Below, one piece after another: positions 49,947 to 58,375 of a stretch of DNA of 64,000 bases. Under the pieces are notes generated by a model that searched no databases, had not been told where the DNA came from, and saw only the letters and a list, made by a program, of their open reading frames with translations. The first letter of the stretch is position 1. Each line of letters begins with the position of its first letter. The stretch comes from Mannheimia haemolytica (GTDB lineage Bacteria > Pseudomonadota > Gammaproteobacteria > Enterobacterales > Pasteurellaceae): assembly GCF_004342115.1 (NCBI RefSeq), contig NZ_SMAC01000016.1, forward strand, positions 1-64,000. The letters run 5' to 3'. A program made the translations under genes and the position numbers.

Positions 49947-51275
49947 ATGTCTGAAAATACCAACTTACAACCAATTCCGGCAAATAAGCGGATTATGGAT
50001 TTACTTTCTTATCTCTTTCTTTGGCTAGGGGGCTGTGTATCTATTGGCACCTTTGCCCTCGGTTCAGGACAATTAGAGAAAGGGCTGAACTTAACCCAAG
50101 CTTTTGTTGCAATGCTAATTGGTTCATTGTTGTTGATTATTTGTTTATGTTTAAACGACCAAATGAGCTATAAAAGTGGTGTGCCTTATGCCGTTCAATT
50201 AAAAAGTGCATTTGGGACAAAAGGCGGTATTTTACCTGCTATGCTGCGTGGTGTGCCGGCTATTGTTTGGTATGGTGTGCAAAGTTGGTTAGGCGGTTCT
50301 GCAATCAACCAAATTTCTATTTTATTAGTTGGTTATGACAATATCGTGCTTTACTTCTTGCTATTCCAAGCACTGCAAATTTGGATTTCTACCACTGGCT
50401 TCCACGGCTTGAAATGGTTGGAAAACATTGGTGCGGTAGTGATTATTGCCTCTCTTGCTTATATGTTTTACGTTTGTATGACCAAATTCGGTGGGCGTAT
50501 TGAAGAAAACCTTATTAATAAAGAAGGTACATGGGGCTTACCATTTGTGAGTGCGATTGTAGCATTCTTTGGCGTAAACGTATTAGTAATGCTTAATGTT
50601 GGTGACTATGTGCGTGAGTTAAAAGCCGGTTATTCAACTACTAAACGTGGTGTCGTTTATTTCTTAGCGATGGTACCAACAACGGTATTTATGGGGATTA
50701 TCGGTTTAATGATCTCCTCAGCAACAGGTATCGCAAACCCAATCAATGCGTTCGCACAAGCAGCCGATAATAAATTCTTAGTGGTTATTACATTAGTATT
50801 TATCTTATTCGCTCAAATGACGACCAACCTTGCAAGTAACGTTGTACCACCTGCATATGCGTTAATGGATGCATTCAAAATCAAGCACAAAACTTCGGTA
50901 GTGCTTATCGGCTTATTAGCGATTGCGACTTGCCCTTGGTTAATTACCTCAGATGCTTCATCAAAAGGCGTAGATATTTTCGTATTAACTTACACGGTAT
51001 TCTTCGGTCCGATCTTTGCGGTGTTATTGGTGGATTACTATATTTTACGCAAACAGAAAGTAGATATTGCTGAACTTTATGATGAAAACGGCAATCGCAG
51101 AGGGGTAAACTGGGCTGCGATTTTAGCTATCTCTGTTGGTGCGGTTATCGGTTTATTTAATGCTGATATTTCATTCCTAACAGCGACAATCCCAACAGGA
51201 TTGGTTTATTACTTTGGTATGAAATATATGGCATCAAGTGCACGTTTCAGAAAAGGCACGATTTTGGAGAAATAA
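49947..51275 (+). CDS. NCS1 family nucleobase/allantoin permease, copy 1
   Basis: 442 residues with about 12 membrane helices. NCS1 family (cytosine, hydantoin, allantoin symporters): SYLFLWLGGCVSIGTFALG in helix 1 and the substrate-region GVPAIVWYGVQSWLGGSAIN match. It sits 95 bases after allB with GGAGAG before the ATG, so allantoin uptake is the likely role; uric acid or hydantoins are alternatives. It is convergent with the esterase gene, across hairpin array A. Confidence 0.85.
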   Translation: MSENTNLQPIPANKRIMDLLSYLFLWLGGCVSIGTFALGSGQLEKGLNLTQAFVAMLIGSLLLIICLCLNDQMSYKSGVPYAVQLKSAFGTKGGILPAMLRGVPAIVWYGVQSWLGGSAINQISILLVGYDNIVLYFLLFQALQIWISTTGFHGLKWLENIGAVVIIASLAYMFYVCMTKFGGRIEENLINKEGTWGLPFVSAIVAFFGVNVLVMLNVGDYVRELKAGYSTTKRGVVYFLAMVPTTVFMGIIGLMISSATGIANPINAFAQAADNKFLVVITLVFILFAQMTTNLASNVVPPAYALMDAFKIKHKTSVVLIGLLAIATCPWLITSDASSKGVDIFVLTYTVFFGPIFAVLLVDYYILRKQKVDIAELYDENGNRRGVNWAAILAISVGAVIGLFNADISFLTATIPTGLVYYFGMKYMASSARFRKGTILEK

Positions 51276-51281
51276 GCTCAT

Positions 51282-51385
51282 AACCCCATACGAGCCGTAT
51301 GGGGTTCAATAAGCTGAGCACACGCTGTGACTTTGTAAAATCCCAGAGGGACTTATTATGTAACCTAGCACTTCTCGTGCTAGGT
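51282..51385 (-). repeat. Intergenic four-hairpin array A
   Basis: Read on the minus strand, four short stems follow each other. H1 is ACCTAGCAC/GTGCTAGGT (51385-51363), overlapping the esterase stop codon. H2 is AGTCCC/GGGATT (51353-51339). H3 is CACA/TGTG (51329-51319). H4 is AACCCCATACG/CGTATGGGGTT with loop GCT (51306-51282). The order and several stem sequences match array C at 57260-57359. Confidence 0.75.
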
Positions 51386-52234
51386 GCTTTGAATAAATTT
51401 TATCGTCGCTTGAATCAATTCCTCTGTATCTTTCGATTGTTCATCTCGGTCGAAATCGTGTAATTCGGCGGCGATGACAAATTTGGTTGGGTTGAATTTT
51501 TCGCACAGGGCTTGAAACTCTGCAAACGGCACATCAGGGTCGTTTGTGGCGTGAGCAGCGAAAATCGGTAGATTTAATTCCGCCAAACGTAAGCTGTAAT
51601 CGAGGTAGAAAAATTTATCTCTGCCCTGATAAATTAATGATTTCCACTTGCCAGTTTGGCGAGCGTGAACATAACAACTGAAATGTGTGTTTAAATCAGC
51701 TTCTTGGCTTGGAGTGGCTATTAGTGATTGAACGGTATTTTCAATGACTAATGGTAATTTTAAATAGTGTGGGCTTGGGCTATCAAACCAACCATCTTTC
51801 AAAAAGCCATAACCATAATAAGAGATAACACCTTTTGGCTTTTCAATTTCTATTTGCTGGCTAAGTCTGACAGCAGTCAGTAATGCAAGATAAGCTCCAG
51901 CAGAACGTCCGAATAAAAAATAAGGGAGTTCTAGGTGTAGCTGGTTCTGTAAATGTTTTATAGATTGTTGAATGGAGCTTATAATTTCCTCAATCTGAGC
52001 CTGTGGTGCAAGCGGGTAATTTATTGCAAAAATTTGCAAACCAGCTTGAGTAAATGTTTCAAGATGTCGTTGAGGCAAATCCTCTTTTGTACCATAAAGT
52101 AGGCCGCCGCCGTGTAGATAAATAAGATTCGCTTTAGGTGCGATATTATCATCTAGATAATGGGTTGCTTCAATTACAAGAGCTGTGTCTTGGACTTGAA
52201 CCGTATTTAATGTGATTTGTGTTGCTTTTAGCAT
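51380..52234 (-). CDS. Alpha/beta hydrolase, acetyl-esterase-like
   Basis: 284 residues. An alpha/beta hydrolase of the hormone-sensitive-lipase-like type with oxyanion motif YLHGGGLLYG near residue 42, nucleophile elbow GRSAGAY near residue 110, Asp in NDPDVPF and His in ELHDFDRDE. The substrate is unknown. It lies inside the allantoin island, divergent from allE with an operator-like palindrome between, so it may be co-regulated. The last codon and stop lie inside hairpin H1 of array A. Confidence 0.8.
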   Translation of the reverse strand: MLKATQITLNTVQVQDTALVIEATHYLDDNIAPKANLIYLHGGGLLYGTKEDLPQRHLETFTQAGLQIFAINYPLAPQAQIEEIISSIQQSIKHLQNQLHLELPYFLFGRSAGAYLALLTAVRLSQQIEIEKPKGVISYYGYGFLKDGWFDSPSPHYLKLPLVIENTVQSLIATPSQEADLNTHFSCYVHARQTGKWKSLIYQGRDKFFYLDYSLRLAELNLPIFAAHATNDPDVPFAEFQALCEKFNPTKFVIAAELHDFDRDEQSKDTEELIQATIKFIQST

Positions 52235-52247
52235 AATGAACCTCTAT

Positions 52248-52269
52248 TTTTGTATATTATAGTACAAAA
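52248..52269. promoter_or_regulatory. Operator-like palindrome between esterase and allE
   Basis: TTTTGTA (52248-52254) and TACAAAA (52263-52269) with an 8-base AT spacer, in the 73-base divergent gap. It may bind the unseen regulator of the island. It does not match the E. coli AllR site as I remember it. Confidence 0.45.
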
Positions 52270-52307
52270 TAATTCAACTTAACTTATATAAAAAGAAGGA
52301 GAATATT

Positions 52308-53093
52308 ATGGGATATTTGAATGGTCAAACAGGTTATCGACAAGGATTACTTGAAACACGTTCGGTAATTCGTAAGCATAATTTTGTGATTTTGGAAACA
52401 GATGGTTTAGTGAGAAATAGTATTCCAAATTACCATAACTGCGATATTAGTATTTTATCCTCTCCTGCACTCGGTGCATCTTTTGTTGATTATATTGCTG
52501 TAGTTCACCCGAATGGTGGCTGCACACAATTAGGTGGTAACGGTATTGAGGTTTTTGTTTATTTGATTAGCGGGCAGCTCGCTGTTAAAAATGGTGATAC
52601 TGATGTGGTTCTAGAAAGCGGTGGTTATATCTTTTCGCCTGCCGATCAAGTGCTGAGTTTTATCAATAAATCGGAACACGCTACTAAAATCTATATTCAC
52701 CGTCGCCGTTATACCGCGTTAGAAGGTCACCAGGCAATCACTTATGTAGGTAATGTGAATGAAATCGACTATGTTGAATATGAAGGAATGAAAACCTGTT
52801 TAATTAAAGATTTACTTCCTTCTGCAACTGATTTTGGCTTTGATATGAATATGCACATTTTGTTATTTAAGCCTGGTGCGTCGCATGGTTATATTGAAAC
52901 GCACTTCCAAGAACACGGAATGCTGTTTCTTTCAGGTAAAGGAATGTACCGTTTAGATGATGAATGGATTCCTGTGAAAAAAGATGATTATGTTTTTATG
53001 GATTCCTACTGCCCACAAGCCTGTTATGCGGTAGGTGATGAGGATTTTGTCTATATCTACTCGAAAGAGTGTAACCGTGATGTAGAACTTTAA
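52308..53093 (+). CDS. allE: (S)-ureidoglycine aminohydrolase
   Basis: 261 residues, bicupin (formerly YlbA). It begins GYLNGQTGYRQGLLETRSVI, nearly the family consensus. The C-terminal cupin carries the Mn ligands in GASHGYIETHFQEHGM (Glu, His, His) and FMDSYCPQACYAVG. It removes ammonia from ureidoglycine to give ureidoglycolate. AGAAGGAG lies before the ATG. First gene of the allE-allD-fdrA/ylbE-allK series; allD follows after 21 bases. Confidence 0.95.
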   Translation: MGYLNGQTGYRQGLLETRSVIRKHNFVILETDGLVRNSIPNYHNCDISILSSPALGASFVDYIAVVHPNGGCTQLGGNGIEVFVYLISGQLAVKNGDTDVVLESGGYIFSPADQVLSFINKSEHATKIYIHRRRYTALEGHQAITYVGNVNEIDYVEYEGMKTCLIKDLLPSATDFGFDMNMHILLFKPGASHGYIETHFQEHGMLFLSGKGMYRLDDEWIPVKKDDYVFMDSYCPQACYAVGDEDFVYIYSKECNRDVEL

Positions 53094-53114
53094 TTTAACG
53101 TTGAGGAATTGACA

Positions 53115-54167
53115 ATGAAACTATCAAGAGAAGAATTAAAAGGCTTAATGAAAGCTAAATTAATGAAAGCGGGTTTAAACGATCAGCACGCAGATATTAC
53201 AGCAGAAATTCTGACGTGGTCTGATGAACGTGGCTACCACTCTCACGGTGCCGTTCGTATGGAGTATTATTGCGAGCGTATTTTTAAAGGTGGCATCACA
53301 CATAATCCTAAATTTGAATGGAAAGAAACAGGGCCTGCCTCAGCGATTTTTGAAGGCGATAACGGCTGTGGTTATGTCGCTGCAACCTTTGCGATGGAAA
53401 AAGCGATTGAAATGGCGAAAAAATCGGGCATTGCAATTGTAGGTATCCGTAACATTTCTCATAGTGGTGCGATAGGATATTACACAGAAATGGCAGCGAA
53501 AGAAGGCTTGTTATCTATTTCATTTTGTCAATCAGATCCTATGGCGGTGCCTTATGGCGGTTCTGAACCTTATTACGGCACAAACCCAATTTCTTTTGCA
53601 GCACCTGCAGATGAAGGCAGAAATGTCGTGTTTGATATGGCAACGACCGTTCAAGCTTGGGGTAAAATTTTAGATAAGCGTTCTCGTGGCGAATCTATTC
53701 CACCAGATTGGGCAGTTGATGTTGATGGCAATCCTGTAACCGATCCGAACAAAGTGAATGCTCTAGTACCAATTTCTGGAGCGAAAGGTTATGGTTTAAT
53801 GATGATGGTAGATATTTTCTCAGGTATTTTATTAGGGGTACCATTTGGCAAACACGTTTCTTCAATGTACCACGATTTATCGGAAGGTCGTCGTTTAGGT
53901 CAAATGCATATTGTGATTGATCCTGCTTGTTTCTGTGGTGCAGAACAATTCCGTGAAAATATGGCACAATCAATTAATGAACTAAATGAAATGTCTCCAG
54001 CACCAGGTAACGATAAGGTGTATTACCCAGGGCAACGTGCTGAAATGCGTCGTGATAAATACGCTGCAACAGGTGGTATTGAAATTGTGGATAAAGTCTA
54101 TGAATACTTAATCAGTGACGATATTCATTTTGACCGCTACGATCATAAAAACCGTTTTGCGGACTAA
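53115..54167 (+). CDS. allD: Ureidoglycolate dehydrogenase (NAD+)
   Basis: 350 residues from the ATG at 53115 with GAGGA upstream; a TTG two codons earlier is not needed. LDH2/MDH2 oxidoreductase family: DERGYHSHGAVRMEYYCERI, GIRNISHSGAIGYYTEMA with the catalytic His, NPISFAAPADEGRNVVFDMATT, and SGAKGYGLMMMVDIFSG. It oxidises ureidoglycolate to oxalurate. The stop is followed, 12 bases later, by hairpin array B and then fdrA-ylbE. Confidence 0.95.
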   Translation: MKLSREELKGLMKAKLMKAGLNDQHADITAEILTWSDERGYHSHGAVRMEYYCERIFKGGITHNPKFEWKETGPASAIFEGDNGCGYVAATFAMEKAIEMAKKSGIAIVGIRNISHSGAIGYYTEMAAKEGLLSISFCQSDPMAVPYGGSEPYYGTNPISFAAPADEGRNVVFDMATTVQAWGKILDKRSRGESIPPDWAVDVDGNPVTDPNKVNALVPISGAKGYGLMMMVDIFSGILLGVPFGKHVSSMYHDLSEGRRLGQMHIVIDPACFCGAEQFRENMAQSINELNEMSPAPGNDKVYYPGQRAEMRRDKYAATGGIEIVDKVYEYLISDDIHFDRYDHKNRFAD

Positions 54168-54178
54168 TCTTATCATAT

Positions 54179-54225
54179 AGCCATAGTGTGGCTGAATTCA
54201 AAGAACCCTATACAGCTTGTATAGG
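54179..54225 (+). repeat. Intergenic hairpin pair B
   Basis: AGCCA/TGGCT (54179-54193) and CCTATACA/TGTATAGG with loop GCT (54207-54225), linked by GAATTCAAAGAAC. This corresponds to H3 and H4 of array C, with base-pair-preserving changes. H4 ends 24 bases before the next start codon, exactly as in array C. Confidence 0.7.
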
Positions 54226-54248
54226 CTTATAAAATTAGGAAGAATAAT

Positions 54249-57248
54249 ATGTTAAAAACAGTAGTAAAAAAAGGCAGCTACCAAGACTCGGTAGTGTTAA
54301 TGTTGCTCACTAATGCCATTTCAGGCTTAGAAGGGGTAAATAAAGTATCTGTAATGATGGCAACCCCAGCAAACAAAGATATTTTTGCTCAAAGTGGCTT
54401 AGACACCGCGGAATTATTAGAAGCGACCGCCAACGATATGGTGGTAGTCGCAGATGTTGATCAAGAAGATGTGATCAATGTGGTAATGGAAAAAGTAGAA
54501 GCATTTTTAAAACAGAAATCTCAAGCAAGCTCGTCTCACAGCGGTACGGAAGTGGTAAAATCTTGGAATAAAGCGACCGCTTCTTTGCCAGGTGCAAACT
54601 TGGCGGTGATTTCAATTCCAGGTGCTTATGCTGCATTGGAAGCGAACCGTGCGTTGGATGAGGGATTAAACGTTTTTATGTTCAGCGATAACGTAAGTGT
54701 GGAAGATGAGAAAGCGTTAAAAGAAAAAGCACATCGTAAAGGTTTAGTGGTAATGGGGCCAGATTGTGGAACAGGGATTATCCAAGGTGTGCCGATTGCA
54801 TTTACTAACAGCGTAACGCCAGGTTCAATCGGTATTATTGGTGCGTCTGGTACGGGTATCCAAGAATTAACCACGATTATCGACCGCTTAGGCGAAGGCG
54901 TGGAAAATGCGATTGGTACGGGGGGGCGTGATTTATACGAAGACATCGGTGGTATCACAATGTTAGATGCTATTGAAGCGATGGAACAAAACGACAAAGT
55001 AAAAGTGCTGATCGTGATCTCTAAACCACCAGCAAAAGCGGTACGTGAGAAAATCTCTGCTCGCTTAAGCCGTTATAGCAAGCCTGTTATTACCTTATTC
55101 TTGGGCGAAAAACCAACATTCCATGAAGAAAACTTCTATCACGCTTACACCCTAGACGAAGCGGCTCGTTTAGCGGTGGCATTAGTGCGTCAAGAGCCAA
55201 TTCCAACATTTGCAAAAAATTCGACAAATTCGACCGCTTGCGGTAAAACCTTAAAAGCCTACTATTCAGGCGGTACGTTGGCTGGCGAGGCGGCAATGCT
55301 GCTGAAAGATGCGTTACGCATTGAAGGCAGCGGCTCGAAAGCCGATGGGTTTATGTTCAAACAAGATGGACACATCGTGGTGGATTTAGGCGATGATATT
55401 TATACTCAAGGCAAACCGCACCCGATGATTGACCCCGCCAAGCGTATTGAATCTATGCGTGATGCGGTTGATGATGCGACTACTGGCGTGATTTTATTCG
55501 ACATTGTGTTAGGATACGGCTCGCACGAAGATATGGCAACAGCCTTAATTCCGACCATTCAAGAACTGCAACAAAAAGCTAAAGCTCAAAGCCGTGATGT
55601 TGCTTTTGTGGCAACCGTATGCGGTACTCGCAGCGATTACCAAGGCTATGATGAAACCGTGCGTAAATTGGTAGAAGCAGGCGTTGAAGTATGCGAAACC
55701 AATAAAGCTGCAGTAGAAAAATCATTAGATTTATTAGGTTTACCATTTGATGAGCCAACCAAACCAATCCAGCCGAAAACCGTAGTGCAAGGCGAAAATA
55801 GCCCAGCTTCTGAGCAGTTATTACGCTTATTATCTGAAAAACCTAAAATCATTAATATTGGTTTGAAAAGTTTTGCAGATGTAGCAGAAAAATTTGGCTG
55901 CCAAGTAGTGCAATTTAACTGGCAACCTCCAGCAGGTGGTAACATTCAGTTGATCAAAGCACTGAATTTCTTAAACGAATATGAAGCGGTGGATATTGAT
56001 GAGGCAAATCGTAAAGTGATTGCTAAGGTTGTGGCAGCCACACCAATTATTCGTGATAATGTGTTGGCAAAAACGGTGATCAAAGAGCTAAACGATGGCA
56101 AAGTGATCTTACACGCTGGTCCACCAATTCAATACAAAGATATGCCGAACACGGTGCAAGGTTCTTGCGTTGGGGCAGTATTATTTGAAAAATGGGCGAC
56201 AGATGAAGCCTCGGCTCGTGCTTTATTAGAAAACGGCGACATTACATTTATGCCGTGCCACCATGTGAATGCGGTGGGTCCGATGGGCGGAATCACGACA
56301 GCAAATATGCCTGTTTGGGTAGTAGAAAATGCTACAGATGGCAATTTCGCTTACTGTACAATGAATGAAGGTATCGGTAAGGTATTGCGTTTTGGTGCGT
56401 ATTCAGATGAAGTGGTGAAACGTTTAGAATGGATGCGTGATGTATTAGGTCCAACACTTGGCAAGGCAATCCGTTCAATGGAAAACGGTTTGGCAGTCAA
56501 TCCACTGGTGGCGAAAGCGATTGCGATGGGGGATGAGTTCCACCAAAGAAATATTGCAGCCTCAATGTCTTTCTTCAAAGAAGTTGCTCCTCGCATTACT
56601 GCAATGAGTGATTTGGCAGAAAATGATAAATACGATGTGATTAAATTTTTAGCGGATACCGATCAATTCTTCTTAAACATTATGATGGCAAGCTGTAAAG
56701 CGATTATGGACGGGGCGAGAACCATTACAGAGGGTACGGTTGTGACTGCAATGTGTCGCAATGGGGTGCATTTTGGTATTCGTATTGCGGGTATGGGCGA
56801 TGAATGGTTTGTTGGCCCTGTGAATACACCACAAGGCTTGTATTTTACTGGCTATGACGGCGAAGATGCTTGCCCTGACATTGGCGACTCAGCCATTACT
56901 GAAACCTTAGGTGTGGGTGGTTTGGCTATGATCGCCGCACCAGCGGTAACTCGTTTTGTGGGGGCTGGCGGTTATGAAGATGCTCTTCGCACCAGTAACG
57001 ATATGATGGAAATTTGTATCGACCGTAACCCTAACTACATTGTGCCGAACTGGAACTTCCAAGGGGCTTGCTTAGGTGTTGATGCAAGATTAGTGGTTGA
57101 AAAAGGCATTACCCCTGTAATCAACACAGGTATTGCCCACAAAGTGGCTGGTTTCGGTCAAATTGGTGCAGGCACAGTACGCCCACCACTAGCTTGTTTT
57201 GAAAAAGCTGTGCTTGCGTATGCGAGAAAGTTAGGGTTTAACGAGTAA
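54249..57248 (+). CDS. fdrA-ylbE: FdrA-YlbE fusion (AllF-AllG), oxamate carbamoyltransferase
   Basis: 999 residues in one uninterrupted frame. Residues 1-515 resemble FdrA, a succinyl-CoA-synthetase-like protein, with VVMGPDCGTGIIQG, IGASGTGIQE and GTGGRDLYEDIGG. After a linker at about 500-530, the rest is DUF1116/YlbE: PPAGGNIQLIKALNFLN, FMPCHHVNAVGPMGG, GIRIAGMGDEWFVGP. In E. coli these are two proteins (555 and 419 residues). They are reported, with YlbF, to split oxalurate with phosphate into oxamate and carbamoyl phosphate. An uptake word at about 55207-55241 lies in the coding sequence. Carbamate kinase follows. Confidence 0.92.
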   Translation: MLKTVVKKGSYQDSVVLMLLTNAISGLEGVNKVSVMMATPANKDIFAQSGLDTAELLEATANDMVVVADVDQEDVINVVMEKVEAFLKQKSQASSSHSGTEVVKSWNKATASLPGANLAVISIPGAYAALEANRALDEGLNVFMFSDNVSVEDEKALKEKAHRKGLVVMGPDCGTGIIQGVPIAFTNSVTPGSIGIIGASGTGIQELTTIIDRLGEGVENAIGTGGRDLYEDIGGITMLDAIEAMEQNDKVKVLIVISKPPAKAVREKISARLSRYSKPVITLFLGEKPTFHEENFYHAYTLDEAARLAVALVRQEPIPTFAKNSTNSTACGKTLKAYYSGGTLAGEAAMLLKDALRIEGSGSKADGFMFKQDGHIVVDLGDDIYTQGKPHPMIDPAKRIESMRDAVDDATTGVILFDIVLGYGSHEDMATALIPTIQELQQKAKAQSRDVAFVATVCGTRSDYQGYDETVRKLVEAGVEVCETNKAAVEKSLDLLGLPFDEPTKPIQPKTVVQGENSPASEQLLRLLSEKPKIINIGLKSFADVAEKFGCQVVQFNWQPPAGGNIQLIKALNFLNEYEAVDIDEANRKVIAKVVAATPIIRDNVLAKTVIKELNDGKVILHAGPPIQYKDMPNTVQGSCVGAVLFEKWATDEASARALLENGDITFMPCHHVNAVGPMGGITTANMPVWVVENATDGNFAYCTMNEGIGKVLRFGAYSDEVVKRLEWMRDVLGPTLGKAIRSMENGLAVNPLVAKAIAMGDEFHQRNIAASMSFFKEVAPRITAMSDLAENDKYDVIKFLADTDQFFLNIMMASCKAIMDGARTITEGTVVTAMCRNGVHFGIRIAGMGDEWFVGPVNTPQGLYFTGYDGEDACPDIGDSAITETLGVGGLAMIAAPAVTRFVGAGGYEDALRTSNDMMEICIDRNPNYIVPNWNFQGACLGVDARLVVEKGITPVINTGIAHKVAGFGQIGAGTVRPPLACFEKAVLAYARKLGFNE

Positions 57249-57259
57249 AATCCTGCATT

Positions 57260-57359
57260 AACCTAGCCAAGGCGTGCTAGGTTGAATAAACCAAGTCCTA
57301 GGGCTTTATGAGCCACGGCGTGGTTGAAATAATAGAACCCCATACGGCTCGTATGGGGT
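57260..57359 (+). repeat. Intergenic four-hairpin array C
   Basis: H1 is AACCTAGC/GCTAGGTT (57260-57283). H2 is AAGTCC/GGGCTT (57293-57306). H3 is AGCCAC/GTGGTT (57311-57325). H4 is ACCCCATACG/CGTATGGGGT with loop GCT (57337-57359). It starts 11 bases after the fusion-gene stop and ends 24 bases before the carbamate kinase start. H4 equals H4 of array A. Confidence 0.75.
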
Positions 57360-57382
57360 AGTAGGGATAAAAAGGAGAAATA

Positions 57383-58315
57383 ATGTCAAAACAAACCATC
57401 GTATTAGCCTTAGGCGGTAATGCATTAGGCAATAATTTAGTAGAGCAGCGTGAAGCCGTTGCAAAAACAGCGAAAGTGATTGTGGATATCTTACAACAGG
57501 GTAAAAATATTGTGATTACCCACGGTAATGGACCGCAAGTGGGGATGATCCAGCGAGCAATGGATGATTTCGCCAAGAGTTCAGGCGATGAAATTCCATT
57601 ACCCACCAGTGTTGCAATGAGTCAAGGTTACATTGGCATTGATTTACAAAATGCGATTAAGTATGAATTGGTTACTCGTGGTATTGAGCAGAAAGTCAGT
57701 ACAATTTTGTCGCAAATTGAGGTTGATCCAAAAGATGCTGCATTCCAAAATCCAGACAAACCAATAGGCAGATTTTTAACTAAAGAAGAAGCTGACGAGC
57801 TAGAAGCAAAAGGTATTCGCACAATGGAAGATGCTGGGCGTGGCTATCGTATTGTGGTGCCTTCGCCAAAACCAAAACGTATCTGTGAGCTGGAAACTAT
57901 TAAAACATTAGTGGAAGCAGGGCATATTGTAATTACTTGTGGCGGTGGAGGTATTCCTGTGGTTGCTGATGAAAATGGTCGATTAGTGGGTGTAAATGCT
58001 GTTATTGATAAAGACAACGCCAGCTCGCTATTGGCTGAAAAACTTAATGCCGACTATTTAGTTATCTTAACAGCAGTAGAAAAGGTTGCCATTAACTGGG
58101 GTAAGCCTAACCAAGAGTGGCTTTCTGAATTAAGCACCGAACAGGCTCGCCAATATATTGCCGAAGAGCAATTTGCGAAAGGCTCAATGCTGCCGAAGGT
58201 GGAAGCTGCATTGAAATTCGCAGAAAGTGGCGAAGGGCGTAGAGCATTAATCACATTGTTAGATAAAGCGGCAGAAGGTATTGCAGGCGAAACAGGTACG
58301 GTAATTTATTCGTAA
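57383..58315 (+). CDS. allK: Carbamate kinase (AllK/ArcC-like)
   Basis: 310 residues of the amino-acid kinase fold. LALGGNALGNNLVEQR at the start, THGNGPQVGM near residue 50, and CGGGGIPVV plus GVNAVIDKDNASSLLAE bind ATP and carbamoyl phosphate. It converts carbamoyl phosphate and ADP into ATP, CO2 and ammonia, the energy-yielding step of fermentative allantoin use. AAAAGGAG precedes the ATG. Its position after fdrA-ylbE favours the allantoin role (YbcF/AllK) over arginine deiminase. Confidence 0.93.
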   Translation: MSKQTIVLALGGNALGNNLVEQREAVAKTAKVIVDILQQGKNIVITHGNGPQVGMIQRAMDDFAKSSGDEIPLPTSVAMSQGYIGIDLQNAIKYELVTRGIEQKVSTILSQIEVDPKDAAFQNPDKPIGRFLTKEEADELEAKGIRTMEDAGRGYRIVVPSPKPKRICELETIKTLVEAGHIVITCGGGGIPVVADENGRLVGVNAVIDKDNASSLLAEKLNADYLVILTAVEKVAINWGKPNQEWLSELSTEQARQYIAEEQFAKGSMLPKVEAALKFAESGEGRRALITLLDKAAEGIAGETGTVIYS

Positions 58316-58375
58316 AATATCTAGCACAAGCGGTCATTTTTTTCAATTTTTTGTAATTAGGTTGTTTTAAACAAA

